Below are positions 43,839 through 55,416 of a stretch of DNA of 64,000 nucleotides, piece after piece (within the stretch, counting starts at the first letter, position 1; each line of letters opens with the position of its first letter). A program made the position numbers and the translations under genes. The notes under the pieces were generated by a model that saw only the letters and a list, made by a program, of their open reading frames with translations, searched no databases and was not told the origin of the DNA. This DNA comes from Hyphomicrobiales bacterium (GTDB lineage: Bacteria > Pseudomonadota > Alphaproteobacteria > Rhizobiales > Rhizobiaceae). The stretch lies in NCBI GenBank assembly GCA_900469345.1, contig UBWZ01000016.1:184600-248599 (forward strand). Direction: 5' to 3'.

Positions 43839-44888
43839 TTGAAGAAACAGCATGCATGGGTTTCGATAGCCGGGAGGCAGGTGATGATTGCGTTGACGGT
43901 GGCAGTGCTTGCAGCGCAGCCGGCCATGGCGGCTCCGGCCTGCCTGCGCGGAATCAATCTGGCCGGCGCCGAATTCGGCAAGGTGGGAGAGACCTATGGC
44001 AAGGGCTATATCTATCCCAGCGTACAGACGCTTGCCTATTTCGCGGACAAGGGTTTTACGACGGTCCGACTGCCTTTTCTCTGGGAGAGGCTGCAGCCGC
44101 GGCTCTACAAGGACTTCAACGCGGCCGAAGCGAAACGCCTGGTGCAGGCGGTCGAGGCCATCCGTGCCAAGGGCATGGTCGTCATCGTCGATCCTCACAA
44201 TTATGCCCGCTACCATGATGCACTGATCGGCACGGATGCGGTGCCGCAAAGCGCCTTCACGGATTTCTGGCGCAGGCTCGCGACGCTGCTTGCCGGCCGG
44301 CCGGACGTCGTCTTCGGCCTCATGAACGAACCTTACGAGATTTCCGCGGAAGACTGGCTGTCGACCGCCAACAGCGCGATCGGCGCGATCCGCCAGACAG
44401 GAGCGCGGAACCTCGTGCTCGTTCCAGGCACGGCCTGGAGCGGCGCGCACAGCTGGTTCGGAGGCGATTACGGCACCGCCAACGCGTCGGTGATGCTCGA
44501 CATTGCCGATCCAGCCGGAAACTTCGCCTACGAGGTGCACCAGTATCTCGACACGGATTTCTCCGGCAAGAATGACGAGTGCTCGCGGGCGGCGGATGCG
44601 GTGAAGGCACTCGGCGCCTTTTCCGACTGGCTGCGCAGCCACCAGAGACGCGGGTTTCTGGGAGAATTTGCGGTTCCGGGTGCCGCCGCCTGCCAGCCGG
44701 CTCTGGCACAGATGGTCACGACCGTGGAGCAGGCGCCGGATGTCTGGCTCGGCTGGTCGTACTGGGCGGCCGGAGACTGGTGGAAGCCGGACGAGCCTCT
44801 CAACATCCAGCCGACAAAGGCCGGGGACCGACCGCAGATGCAGACACTCGCCGGGATCTTCAGCGAACATCCCGTCTGCGGCCGCTGA
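43839..44888 (+). CDS. Secreted glycoside hydrolase family 5 protein
   Basis: A 349-residue GH5 (cellulase/mannanase-type) enzyme. The TTG at 43839 is chosen because GGAGG lies five bases upstream and it yields a normal signal peptide (hydrophobic QVMIALTVAVLAAQPAMA). The acid/base is E164 in LMNEPYE and the nucleophile E276 in FLGEFAV; GINLAGAEFG near the N-terminus is typical. It converges on a GH2-type gene with six bases between stop codons. Rhizobial GH5 proteins can cleave cellulose-like or mannan-like chains; substrate unknown. Confidence 0.87.
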   Translation: MKKQHAWVSIAGRQVMIALTVAVLAAQPAMAAPACLRGINLAGAEFGKVGETYGKGYIYPSVQTLAYFADKGFTTVRLPFLWERLQPRLYKDFNAAEAKRLVQAVEAIRAKGMVVIVDPHNYARYHDALIGTDAVPQSAFTDFWRRLATLLAGRPDVVFGLMNEPYEISAEDWLSTANSAIGAIRQTGARNLVLVPGTAWSGAHSWFGGDYGTANASVMLDIADPAGNFAYEVHQYLDTDFSGKNDECSRAADAVKALGAFSDWLRSHQRRGFLGEFAVPGAAACQPALAQMVTTVEQAPDVWLGWSYWAAGDWWKPDEPLNIQPTKAGDRPQMQTLAGIFSEHPVCGR

Positions 44889-44894
44889 CCGGCC

Positions 44895-47324
44895 TTAGAA
44901 CGCCGTCGACCGCTTGCTGCCCAGTGACCGGACGGAGCCTGCAGGCTTATCCGGCATCCGGCAAAGGGCAATCATCTTGATCGTCTTCTGGCGACCGGGC
45001 GCCAGGTGGAAGCCGTTTTCGGCGGGCCTGTAGCCGGGGCAGTCGATCGTCACGGACTGCGCAAACACGTCCGTCGTCAACTCCAGCCAGCCGTCTCCGT
45101 CTTCTGCGTGAAAAGCGGCCCGGATTTCCGCATCATGCAAGGCGAGCCGGCGCCCGAGCGGGAAATGGAAGGCTTCGCAGAGAACCTCTCCGTCCGATGT
45201 CCGCACGAGCCTTGCCACGGTGACATCATGTGACGGCGGGCCGAAGCGGTAGGCGTAGTTGGTGTCGAAGAAAGCGCCGAAGAGCTCCACGCAGCCTAGG
45301 CTAGCGCTGCCTGAGGCGGGCAGCGTCAGCTCCTTCTGGCCGCTGATGACCGGCATGCGTCCGTTCCGCAGGCAGGCAAGCTCGAGGCGGACCGACACCG
45401 GTTGCCGGGTCTCGTTCAGCATGTGGATGTCGAGCCCGTTGGTGCCTTCGTCGGCAAACACCAGTTGCTGCGGCCGGAAGGCACGCTTGAGCGCGTACCA
45501 GGCGGGTTTGGGCTCGCCCAAGACGTCGATCACGCCCCAGCCCGGTCCGGTCATCACGTCCTGCAAGGTGAAGGTCAAGGCGCCGTTGCAGGAGGAGCCC
45601 GGCCGTCGCCATTCGGCGAACGCGGCTTCCATGACCTCGCCGGTCACGGCCCGCGAAAGGTCGAGATAGCGGTCGAAATCCGTCTGCCGCAACGTGCGCG
45701 GATCGACGCCATAGAGTTCGCTTAGATAATGGTCGCGGACATCTTCGAAATCCCAATCGGCGCCGGGATCGCGTGGGATGCCGGCCTTGCCCCCCTCGAG
45801 CCTGTCGTTCGCGGACAGGTTGGAAAAGGCGAGGCATTCGGCCGCGAAGCGGAGGTTGGCACGGCGGGCATCCTCAAGCGGGCGTAGGTAGGCGCCAACG
45901 CCGTAATAATGCGCCACGCCCGCATTGGGATAGAAGGGCAGGTGGCCACCCGAGGGAGAGTTGGCCACGTAAGGGAGATCGGGTCGCTGTTCCGCCACCA
46001 TGTTGGGCAGGATGTCCTCGCAGAGCGGCCCCTTCCAGATGCGCTCCGGCAGGCCGAGCATGGCCCCTTGCTGGTAGATTTCGCTGCCCCCGCACAGCAC
46101 GGTCAGGGCGGGCGAAGCCTGCGTCCGCTGCAGGAACTGGTCGAGCTCCGTCTTCACGTGGACCACGAAGCCAGGGTCCGAAACCGGGTAGTCGAAATTG
46201 GCGAACATCAAGTCCTGCCAGACCATCAGCCCGAGCTCGTCGCAGAGGTCAAAGAACTCCGGGCTCTCGTAGACCGCGATTCCGGGCAGGCGGATCATGT
46301 TCATGCCGGCTTCTTTCGCAAGCGTCAGGCATGGCGCGTATGAAGCGCGATCACCCGCAAGCGTCACCATGTCCGCGCTGGTCCAGACGGCGCCGCGGCA
46401 GAAGATGCGTTCGCCGTTGAGGACGACGCGAAAGTCCTCGCCGTCCGCTCCTCGATCCACCGCCAGGCTGCGGAACCCGGTGCGGGCAAGAGGGAACTCC
46501 GAGCCGTCGGCACGCAGGGTCACCGAATAGAGGCTCTGCTCGCCGTGGGTATGGGGCCACCAGGGCTTGACCTCGGCTATGTGAAGCTTCGCGGTGCAGA
46601 ACCCATCGATGCATTCGAAAGCCGCCTCCTGTCCGGCGCAGGCGAGGCGCAGGCTGCCGGTGTCCGTGTCGCAGGCGAAACGAACCGAAAGCTGCCCGCT
46701 GCCATCGGATGAGAGGGCCGCGCGGATCGAGAGGTCGCGAAGGGCCGGTCCGCGAGGTCGGATCAGCGAGATCGGCCGGTATGGACCGACCGCATGAATC
46801 TCGGGCGCCCAGCCGGGCATGAAGCCGAGCGCGGTGGTGCGCACGAGGCGGATCCCCTTATTGTTCATAAGCCGCGGCCGCCAGCGTGCGCGCGGTCCGC
46901 TGCGTTCCAGATGGGGTTGGAGGGCCCTGAAGCAGATGGAGAGGGTCTGCGTACCTGTCAGCACCACCGCTACGTCATGGCTCTCGAACATGCTTTCGCA
47001 CGTCAGGATCAATGCATCGTCTAGAAAGACGTCGGCAATCGTCGCCAGACCCTCGAAACGAAGGATCGCCTGGCCGGGTGCGTGCCCGGAAAGCGAATGC
47101 CGGTACCAGATGTCCCTGGCGATCAGCGGATCCGGTGCATTCCTGTCGAATAGGCCGGCCGCCTCCAGGGCCGCCGCTGCCGTTCCGGGCACGATGGCGG
47201 GGATAGCTTGGTCGACCGGGGGCAGGTCGCTCGGAAAACGATCGAGGCCCGGCGCGCAGACAAGCAGCGACCAGCCCCGATCGAGGCTTGAGGTCGCTGC
47301 TGCCAGGACGTGGCTTTCGCTCAC
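44895..47324 (-). CDS. Glycoside hydrolase family 2 protein, beta-mannosidase-like
   Basis: An 809-residue multidomain protein with an N-terminal sugar-binding beta-sandwich, immunoglobulin-like domain, a TIM barrel (GMNMIRLPGIAVYESPEFFD, then LCDELGLMVWQDLMFANFDY) and C-terminal beta domains. No signal peptide. The expected acid/base is E415 in CGGSEIYQQ and the nucleophile E496 in RFAAECLAF. The residue before the acid/base is Ser where the clan has Asn, which is unusual. The GTG start overlaps the DUF1839 stop (GTGA), so it is coupled to the amino acid:carrier-protein ligase operon as its last gene. Confidence 0.85.
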   Translation of the reverse strand: MSESHVLAAATSSLDRGWSLLVCAPGLDRFPSDLPPVDQAIPAIVPGTAAAALEAAGLFDRNAPDPLIARDIWYRHSLSGHAPGQAILRFEGLATIADVFLDDALILTCESMFESHDVAVVLTGTQTLSICFRALQPHLERSGPRARWRPRLMNNKGIRLVRTTALGFMPGWAPEIHAVGPYRPISLIRPRGPALRDLSIRAALSSDGSGQLSVRFACDTDTGSLRLACAGQEAAFECIDGFCTAKLHIAEVKPWWPHTHGEQSLYSVTLRADGSEFPLARTGFRSLAVDRGADGEDFRVVLNGERIFCRGAVWTSADMVTLAGDRASYAPCLTLAKEAGMNMIRLPGIAVYESPEFFDLCDELGLMVWQDLMFANFDYPVSDPGFVVHVKTELDQFLQRTQASPALTVLCGGSEIYQQGAMLGLPERIWKGPLCEDILPNMVAEQRPDLPYVANSPSGGHLPFYPNAGVAHYYGVGAYLRPLEDARRANLRFAAECLAFSNLSANDRLEGGKAGIPRDPGADWDFEDVRDHYLSELYGVDPRTLRQTDFDRYLDLSRAVTGEVMEAAFAEWRRPGSSCNGALTFTLQDVMTGPGWGVIDVLGEPKPAWYALKRAFRPQQLVFADEGTNGLDIHMLNETRQPVSVRLELACLRNGRMPVISGQKELTLPASGSASLGCVELFGAFFDTNYAYRFGPPSHDVTVARLVRTSDGEVLCEAFHFPLGRRLALHDAEIRAAFHAEDGDGWLELTTDVFAQSVTIDCPGYRPAENGFHLAPGRQKTIKMIALCRMPDKPAGSVRSLGSKRSTAF

Positions 47325-48316
47325 GCGGCCTCGCGGGACTGGTCGAGAGTTCGCGACAGATCGGCCATCAGCAGGTCCCAGGCTTCAGCGGCAGGCTCGA
47401 GGGCCGTCAGCAAGGGCTCGAACTTCTTGCGGCTGACGGCGCGGGCGAGCTGGAACTGCGCGGACTTCGCCACCTCGGAGATGCGAAGCGCCTGCCGTTC
47501 TGATTCCGCAAATGCCGAATGGTTGAGCCAGGCAAGATGGGTCGCCAGGAGTTCGAAATTGGCACCGAGCTGCCGCAGCGTGTTGAAGGCGTATTTGTGA
47601 AAAACGCCGAAATCGCGCTCGGCAAGTTCGCGGACCTGGTCTGGAAAGACTGCGGAGAAAGCCTGTATCGGGTTTTCGTCCGGCCGGCGCGCGAAGTGGT
47701 GGCGCAACAATTTCCAGGCGGTCTCGCGAACCGCCTTGGCGGACGGGTATGCGGCCGGGAACTTCGCAAACTCCGCATAGGGCAGGAAAGGCAGGCCGGA
47801 CGGGCTGCCGTTCAGCTGGAACAGGCCCTCCAGATCCTCGCCAGACAGCGTGAAAAAGCCGCCATTGTGGAAATAGTCGAGCTCGCGCGCCTCCAGATCA
47901 AGCCGATTGACAGCGACCGTCGTCTTGCCATGCTCCTGGCGATAGGTCAGGCCACGGGTATCGGGCAGGTAGAAGCTGTCGAGCTCCAGCATGGCCAGCC
48001 GACCGCGGCCGATCTGTTCGGTCACATGCCGCTCGACCTTGTCGAAGATGGCAAGTTCCGTAACGCGGATGCCGTAGAGGGCCTCGAGATCCTCGAGCGG
48101 CACCTTGAAGAAGGTGAAATGATCACCTTCGAAATCCTGGGTCAGCGTGAAACCGAGCATCGCCTCGGGCGAGAGGCTCTGCGCGGCCAGCACCTCGATC
48201 CAGAGATCGACGTAGCAGTTCGTTTCCGGCCACATGCGCTCGGACGCGTGCAGCGCGTGCGGCGCGTACCGCGCCGGGTCAAGCCCCTTGAAGACGGTTC
48301 GGTTGTAACCGGACAT
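47321..48316 (-). CDS. DUF1839 protein
   Basis: A 331-residue cytoplasmic protein of the DUF1839 family, which has no assigned activity. Features visible are the early NCYVDLWIEVLAAQSLSPEA, GFTLTQDFEGDHFTFFKVPL, ADFYLPDT-like DSFYLPDTRGLTYR and HGKTTVAVNRLD. It starts four bases after the amino acid:[carrier protein] ligase gene. Its constant association with that ligase and a carrier protein suggests it handles the loaded aminoacyl group, perhaps as an aminoacyl transferase; this is inference. Confidence 0.82.
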   Translation of the reverse strand: MSGYNRTVFKGLDPARYAPHALHASERMWPETNCYVDLWIEVLAAQSLSPEAMLGFTLTQDFEGDHFTFFKVPLEDLEALYGIRVTELAIFDKVERHVTEQIGRGRLAMLELDSFYLPDTRGLTYRQEHGKTTVAVNRLDLEARELDYFHNGGFFTLSGEDLEGLFQLNGSPSGLPFLPYAEFAKFPAAYPSAKAVRETAWKLLRHHFARRPDENPIQAFSAVFPDQVRELAERDFGVFHKYAFNTLRQLGANFELLATHLAWLNHSAFAESERQALRISEVAKSAQFQLARAVSRKKFEPLLTALEPAAEAWDLLMADLSRTLDQSREAA

Positions 48317-48320
48317 TGTG

Positions 48321-49229
48321 TCAACCCCAGAGCGTTGCGCGAACGCTTTCGGGCCATGCCTTCACGTCGAGCCCGTGAGTGTGGAACAGCGCCAGCGCGA
48401 TGCGCTCCAGGCCGAAGCCGACGCAGGCCGTGTGCGCAACCTTGCCGTCGGCAAGGTTGAGGCCCCACTTGGTGCCGAACGAATCCTGGTGATAGTTGAA
48501 GCTCATGCAGGCCGTCGGGTTGGCGGTCGAGGTGATCGGAATCAAGAGCTCGAATTTCAGGTTCTGGTCGCGCTGGTTGTTGACCATCATCTTGCCGGCG
48601 CGGCCGAAGAACGGGTCGTTGGCGACATCGATCACCACCTCAAGACCGACAGACTTCATCATCTTGACGCCGCGATCCATCCAGAGCTGGCGGAAGTCGG
48701 TGACGTGCTGTTCGGTGCCCATGCAGACATATTCGCGCATCCGGAACAGCTGCTGGCGCGCCGGATCCTGAGAGGGCTCATGACGGAAGCAATAGGACTG
48801 CAGGTCGAACAGCGCGCCCTCGGCCGGCAGATTGCCGCGCTTGGCGACCGTCGGATAGAGAGGATAGCAGGCCGCCGGCGTCAGCACGATCTCGGTCGCT
48901 TCCTGGCCCTTGGTCCAGTCGTCGCCGACCTCCATGCATTTCAGCAGGTTCATGTGATCCAATTCGCCGCCACAGAAGCTGTGAACCGTACCGGCCAGCT
49001 GCGGGAAGCTCTTCATGTAACCGCTCTTTTCAAAGATGGCGCGGTTCATGCCGGGCGGGAAGCGCATGGCCTCGGCGCCGTCGGCGCCGCCATAGGTGTC
49101 GATCAGCCGCTCGAAAGCGGCGATGACGCTCTCGAACTGGCCGCTACGGCCGTAAAGGCCGTCGACGCCGGTGTCGATCAGAAGACCGGCATCGAACAGG
49201 CGGTCGAGAAAGGAAACTTGCATGTCCAT
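48321..49229 (-). CDS. Amino acid:[carrier protein] ligase (SerRS-like)
   Basis: A 302-residue class II synthetase core resembling archaeal-type SerRS but lacking any tRNA-binding arm. Motif 2 ([22 protein letters not shown], residues about 147-168) and motif 3 (GFGLERIAL, 271-279) are intact. C121, E166 and C269 match the zinc ligands of the Bradyrhizobium enzyme Bll0957 (C131, E176, C279 as I recall) with a constant offset of ten. These enzymes activate Gly or Ala with ATP and load it on the phosphopantetheine of a carrier protein. The partner carrier gene lies in the same operon. A GAGGTGAAG ribosome site supports 49229. Confidence 0.92.
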   Translation of the reverse strand: MDMQVSFLDRLFDAGLLIDTGVDGLYGRSGQFESVIAAFERLIDTYGGADGAEAMRFPPGMNRAIFEKSGYMKSFPQLAGTVHSFCGGELDHMNLLKCMEVGDDWTKGQEATEIVLTPAACYPLYPTVAKRGNLPAEGALFDLQSYCFRHEPSQDPARQQLFRMREYVCMGTEQHVTDFRQLWMDRGVKMMKSVGLEVVIDVANDPFFGRAGKMMVNNQRDQNLKFELLIPITSTANPTACMSFNYHQDSFGTKWGLNLADGKVAHTACVGFGLERIALALFHTHGLDVKAWPESVRATLWG

Positions 49230-49269
49230 GGCTTCACCTCGTTGGCTCTGATTGGCCTGATGGACGGCG

Positions 49270-50451
49270 TCAGCCGAGCAGGCTCGTATCCGGTTTCTGG
49301 ATCAGCAACATCGTCGACGTGTTGCCGAGAATGCGGTCATTCGAAATCATGAGCTGCGCCGAATGGGCATCGCGCAGGTGCCGGCCAAGGCTGTAGGGCG
49401 TACCGTTCTTGTAGCCCATGATGCCGCAGACGATCATCGCCTGGTTGATGATGGTCAGGATCGTTTCGGAGGAGGCGAGCTTGATATTGTTCATGGCGAT
49501 CGAGAAGGCCATGGAGGACAAGTGGTCCGGATCGGCCTTGGCCTGCTGATAGGTCTTCAGGCCGCACAGAATGTTGGACTTCAGCATCTGCAGGAGGCTG
49601 GAAGCTTCCGCCAGCCGCAGCGTGCCGGGAGGCTGAGCCCCGGGGGTCTTGCGCGCAGCGGCCCGCACGAAGGCCTGGGCGCGGCTGACAGCATCCGCGG
49701 CAATGCCGAACCAGACACCGCTCCAGAGCAGGTGCGAATTGGCAAGCATGGATTGTGCCGCGATTTCCGCAAAGGGTTTCGGGAAGATCTGCACTGCGGG
49801 CGCTTCGCCCTTGAAGAGGAAGCCGTCGGAGCAGGTGCCGCGCATGCCGAGCGTATCCCACGTCACGGTCTTTTCGAGACTGTACTGACCGCGGCGGAAG
49901 ACGGTCATGACCTGGTCCCCCGGGGCGGCCTTGTCGTGGGCGCGCGAGGTGATCATGATCGCATCCGCATGGGTGCCGTAGGAAATGACCGTCGCGTCCT
50001 TGCTCAGCCGGCAAGTATCGCCGTCGATCTCGATGGCGCAGATCGAATTGCGCAGGTTTCCGCCGATGCCGCCTTCGGTCGTTGCCGACGCCACGAGCAG
50101 CTGGCGGGCTGCAAGTTCGCGCATGAAGTCAATGTGCCAGGCGCTTTCCTCTCCATGCTCCACAAGGCTCGAAACCTTGATCTGGTGCATGGCAAAGACC
50201 ATCGCCGCCGCCGCACAGGACTGGCCAAGGATGGCGCAAACTTCGGCAAGTTCCAGGGTGGTGGCGTCTTCGCCGCCCAGACGGGCAGGGATCTGGATGC
50301 CAAGCAGCCGCTCGGCTTTCATGGCGTTGACCGCCTCCTCGGGGAAGCGGGCATCGCGGTCGACGGTCTCTGCAAACTCCGCCGCGACCGCAGCGACGCG
50401 GTGAGCGCGGGCGCTCAGGCTTAAGTCGGTTGCTAGCGCGGCGAGGCTCAT
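49270..50451 (-). CDS. Acyl-CoA dehydrogenase-like flavoprotein
   Basis: A 393-residue member of the acyl-CoA dehydrogenase fold, with [20 protein letters not shown] in the N-terminal helical domain, [15 protein letters not shown] and a middle beta domain, and [20 protein letters not shown] in the C-terminal helical domain. The C-terminal place where many family members have the catalytic Glu (EGT) reads ILGNTS here. It is coupled to the carrier protein (TGATG overlap) and precedes the ligase. By analogy with prolyl-carrier-protein dehydrogenases it may oxidise the tethered aminoacyl group; not proven. Confidence 0.85.
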   Translation of the reverse strand: MSLAALATDLSLSARAHRVAAVAAEFAETVDRDARFPEEAVNAMKAERLLGIQIPARLGGEDATTLELAEVCAILGQSCAAAAMVFAMHQIKVSSLVEHGEESAWHIDFMRELAARQLLVASATTEGGIGGNLRNSICAIEIDGDTCRLSKDATVISYGTHADAIMITSRAHDKAAPGDQVMTVFRRGQYSLEKTVTWDTLGMRGTCSDGFLFKGEAPAVQIFPKPFAEIAAQSMLANSHLLWSGVWFGIAADAVSRAQAFVRAAARKTPGAQPPGTLRLAEASSLLQMLKSNILCGLKTYQQAKADPDHLSSMAFSIAMNNIKLASSETILTIINQAMIVCGIMGYKNGTPYSLGRHLRDAHSAQLMISNDRILGNTSTMLLIQKPDTSLLG

Positions 50452-50702
50452 CAGGCGGCCTCTTTGCTTTTCAGGATATGCGTCAACGTCTGCTCGATAG
50501 CGGCGATGCTGGCAAACGACTTGCGGTTGAGCAGGTTGTCCGGAAACTCGATATCGAACGCTTCCTCGAGGCCCAGCATCAGCTGTACCGAGGCAAACGA
50601 CGAAAGGCCTACTGCGTAGAGGTCTGCGTCGTCTGCCAGTTCTGCGACAGGCCCGGGCAGTCCACCCACCTTGCCCAAGAGTTCGCGAATGGTCTCATTC
50701 AT
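50451..50702 (-). CDS. Small acyl/aminoacyl carrier protein
   Basis: An 83-residue ACP-fold protein. The phosphopantetheine site is S35 in AVGLSSFASV (position equivalent to DSL in fatty-acid ACP), preceded by DDADLYA and followed by GLEEAFDIEFPDNLL. It is the first gene of the operon with the acyl-CoA-dehydrogenase-like protein, the amino acid:[carrier protein] ligase, DUF1839 and a GH2 protein, and is the expected substrate of the ligase. A suitable ribosome site (GAGATGGTGAA) precedes the ATG. Confidence 0.9.
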   Translation of the reverse strand: MNETIRELLGKVGGLPGPVAELADDADLYAVGLSSFASVQLMLGLEEAFDIEFPDNLLNRKSFASIAAIEQTLTHILKSKEAA

Positions 50703-50890
50703 TTCACCATCTCCAGCTCATTCGTTTTGGCGATTATTGCTATTCAGGGTTTTAGGGAAAAAAGCCTAAGATAGCGGTAAGGAAGTTGATAAAAGGCAGG
50801 CTGTGGGATTCGATAAAATTCGAACGATCCGGACCTTCCGCTTCGCGCTTGACAGAAAGAGGCTGCAGGTCTCTGATGACGATATTCACC

Positions 50891-52916
<2,026 letters not shown>

Positions 52917-53123
52917 GCGAGGAGGAGAGGGGCGTGGGAGGCTGGCAGGACCGGCGCTCCCTCTCCTTCGGTAGTCCTGTCCCTATCAAAGGACTGATGC
53001 AGCGCTGAGCCGCGGTGGCGCAGGAATGCGGAGCAATCTCCCCTCCGTGTCGCCGCACGGCTCCCGGCTCCGTGCCGACATGATGCAGCAAGTGTTGGCG
53101 GTCACCGAAACCCCGCCTCCGGG
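52917..53123. other. Intergenic region between convergent thiC and epmB
   Basis: No gene or clear rho-independent terminator is visible in this 207-bp gap; only a weak 6-bp stem (AGTCCT/AGGACT, 52973-52995) was noted. Confidence 0.35.
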
Positions 53124-54173
53124 CTATTCCTGCGGTGGGTAGGGATGCGCCTCGCCGCGAAAATCGCTGACGGAGTAGCAGCCTCCGTCTTTGCTCAGCG
53201 CGCTCTCGCCGACCACAGCCTTGCCGTGGCCGCCCGGGATATCCAGCACATAGGTCGGCTGGCAGAGGCCCGAAATGTTGCCGCGCAGGGCAGAAACGAT
53301 CCTCTGGCCCTCGGCGATATCCAGGCGGAAATGGCCGGTGCCGGGGGCAAGGTCGGGATGGTGCAAGTAATAGGGCTTGATGCGGGTCTCGACGAAGGCC
53401 TTCATCAGGTCGCCGAGCACGATGGCATCGTCGTTGACGCCGCGCAAAAGTACGGTCTGGCTGACCATGGCAATGCCGGCATCGATCAGGCGGGCGCAAG
53501 CGGCCCTGGCCGTGTCCGTCATCTCGCGGGGGTGGTTGGCATGCAGCGCCACATACGTGGTCTTGCCGCTTGCCATCAGCGCCTCGATCAGTGCCGCGTC
53601 GATCCGGTCCGGCTCGACCACCGGCACGCGGGTGTGGAAGCGGACGATCTTCACATGCGCAATCGTAGCCAGCGCCTCCATGATGCCGGCAAGCCGCCCC
53701 GGCGACAGCACGAGCGGGTCGCCGCCGGTGAGGATCACCTCCCAGATCTCCGGATGCGCACGGATATAGTCCATGGCCGCGGCCATGTCGTTTGGCCCGA
53801 GCGTGCCGTCTCCCTGCGGGCCGACCATTTCGCGCCGGAAGCAGAAGCGGCAATAGACGGGGCAGACGTGGACGGCCTTGAGGAGGACGCGGTCCGGATA
53901 GCGGTGCACGATGCCTTTGACGGGGCTGTGGGCCTCGTCGCCGATCGGATCGGCGCGCTCTTGCGGCGTTGCCAGAAGTTCGGCCGGATCGGGTACGAAC
54001 TGGCGGGCGATCGGGTCGTAGTCGTCGGTCGGATCAATCAGCGCGACGACGGTCGGCGTCAGCGCGATCGCGTAGCGGTCAGCAACCGCGCGGATGCCGT
54101 CCAGCGCGTCCGGGGCGATCAGGCCGGCGGATGCCAGTTCCTGCGGTGTCTTGAGCGTGCGGGCGATCGTCAT
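53124..54173 (-). CDS. epmB: EF-P (R)-beta-lysine-forming lysine 2,3-aminomutase-like protein
   Basis: A 349-residue radical SAM, PLP-dependent aminomutase. The [4Fe-4S] motif is CPVYCRFC (C104, C108, C111) and the PLP lysine is K318 in PGGHGKAVVG. EpmB makes (R)-beta-lysine for EF-P modification. The ATG at 54173 overlaps the epmA stop (ATGA). With epmA adjacent and efp divergent, the EF-P role is far more likely than lysine fermentation. Confidence 0.94.
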   Translation of the reverse strand: MTIARTLKTPQELASAGLIAPDALDGIRAVADRYAIALTPTVVALIDPTDDYDPIARQFVPDPAELLATPQERADPIGDEAHSPVKGIVHRYPDRVLLKAVHVCPVYCRFCFRREMVGPQGDGTLGPNDMAAAMDYIRAHPEIWEVILTGGDPLVLSPGRLAGIMEALATIAHVKIVRFHTRVPVVEPDRIDAALIEALMASGKTTYVALHANHPREMTDTARAACARLIDAGIAMVSQTVLLRGVNDDAIVLGDLMKAFVETRIKPYYLHHPDLAPGTGHFRLDIAEGQRIVSALRGNISGLCQPTYVLDIPGGHGKAVVGESALSKDGGCYSVSDFRGEAHPYPPQE

Positions 54174-55240
54174 GGCAAGACCTCCGCCACCGGTGCCCAC
54201 ATAACCTGGTCGACGCGCGTTGCGCCGGTCGCCAGCATGGCGAGGCGGTCAAAGCCGAGCGCTGCGCCGCTCGCCTGCGGCATCAGGGCGAGGGCCGCCA
54301 GGAAATCCTCGTCGAGCGGATAGGTTTCGCCGTAGATGCGCGCTTTCTCGGCCATGTCGTGCTCGAAGCGGCGGCGCTGTTCGCCGGCATCGGTCAATTC
54401 GCCGAAGGCATTGGCAAGCTCGACGCCGCAGGCATAGAGCTCGAAGCGTTCGGCAACGCGCGGATCGGCGGGCGAGGGGCGCGCGAGAGCGGCCTCTGAC
54501 ATCGGATACTCGCAAAGGATGGTGGCACGCCCCTTGCCCAGATGCGGTTCGATCCGGTCGACCAGAACCTTGCTGAACAGGTCGGTCCAGCTATCGTCCG
54601 CGGCGACCCGCATGCCTGCCTCAAGCAAGGCGGCCGCGAGCGCCTGACGGTCGGTCTCGCCGGAGGCGGAAACGGTCGCCAGAAGGTCGATTCCCGCAAA
54701 TCGGTCAAAAGCCTCGGCGAGCGTCAGCCTCTCCGGCTCGGCAAAGGGATCCATCTGCATGCCGCGGAAGGCAAAGCTGCGGGTTCCGGTGGTCTCGGCG
54801 GCCAGCCGCAGCATGTCGGCGCAGTCGGCCATCAGCCGCTCGTAACCTTCGCCGACGCGGTACCATTCGAGCATGGTGAATTCGGGATGATGCAGCGGTC
54901 CGCGTTCGCGGTTGCGATAGACATGCGCGAAGGTGAAGATGCGCTCTTCCCCCGCGGCCAAAAGCTTCTTTGCGGCAAACTCGGGCGAGGTGTGGAGGTA
55001 AAGCTGCGCACGGCCGCCATCCATTGCCACCGCCTCTGTCGCGAAGGCATGCAGATGGGTTTCGTTACCGGGCGAAATCTGCAGCGTTGCAGTATCGACC
55101 TCGATGAAACCGCGCTCTGCAAAGAAACCGCGCAACGCTGTCTGCACGGCATTGCGGCCGATCAGAAAAGGGCGGCGGTCGGCATGAGTTTCCGGTTTCC
55201 ACCAGATGGAAGGGTGGATGATCGGGTCTGGCAGCGTCAT
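54170..55240 (-). CDS. epmA: EF-P--(R)-beta-lysine ligase
   Basis: A 356-residue class II LysRS paralogue (PoxA/GenX) without the tRNA anticodon-binding domain. Present are [20 protein letters not shown], motif 2 ([20 protein letters not shown]) and motif 3 ([15 protein letters not shown]). It attaches (R)-beta-lysine to Lys34 of EF-P, encoded divergently 176 bases away. The start at 55240 gives the conserved short N-terminus; upstream in-frame codons lie within the efp promoter region. Confidence 0.95.
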   Translation of the reverse strand: MTLPDPIIHPSIWWKPETHADRRPFLIGRNAVQTALRGFFAERGFIEVDTATLQISPGNETHLHAFATEAVAMDGGRAQLYLHTSPEFAAKKLLAAGEERIFTFAHVYRNRERGPLHHPEFTMLEWYRVGEGYERLMADCADMLRLAAETTGTRSFAFRGMQMDPFAEPERLTLAEAFDRFAGIDLLATVSASGETDRQALAAALLEAGMRVAADDSWTDLFSKVLVDRIEPHLGKGRATILCEYPMSEAALARPSPADPRVAERFELYACGVELANAFGELTDAGEQRRRFEHDMAEKARIYGETYPLDEDFLAALALMPQASGAALGFDRLAMLATGATRVDQVMWAPVAEVLP

Positions 55241-55416
55241 TTGCGGCTTTCTTTGCCGGTTCCTGCGGGCAAGGCTTCCACTTTGGACGGTTTTGCGGTA
55301 GTTGCGGCCGGAATATAGAGGATCCGTCGCTTGCCGCTCAGAGGAGCTGGCGATCGACTGGTCCTCTACGATGCATTTTCTGCCGTTACAAGCCGGTTGG
55401 CACGATAAGGAATCCA

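Noticed and set aside
52973..52995. Weak stem AGTCCT/AGGACT downstream of thiC
   Set aside because: Six pairs, wide loop and no T-run; too weak to call a terminator.
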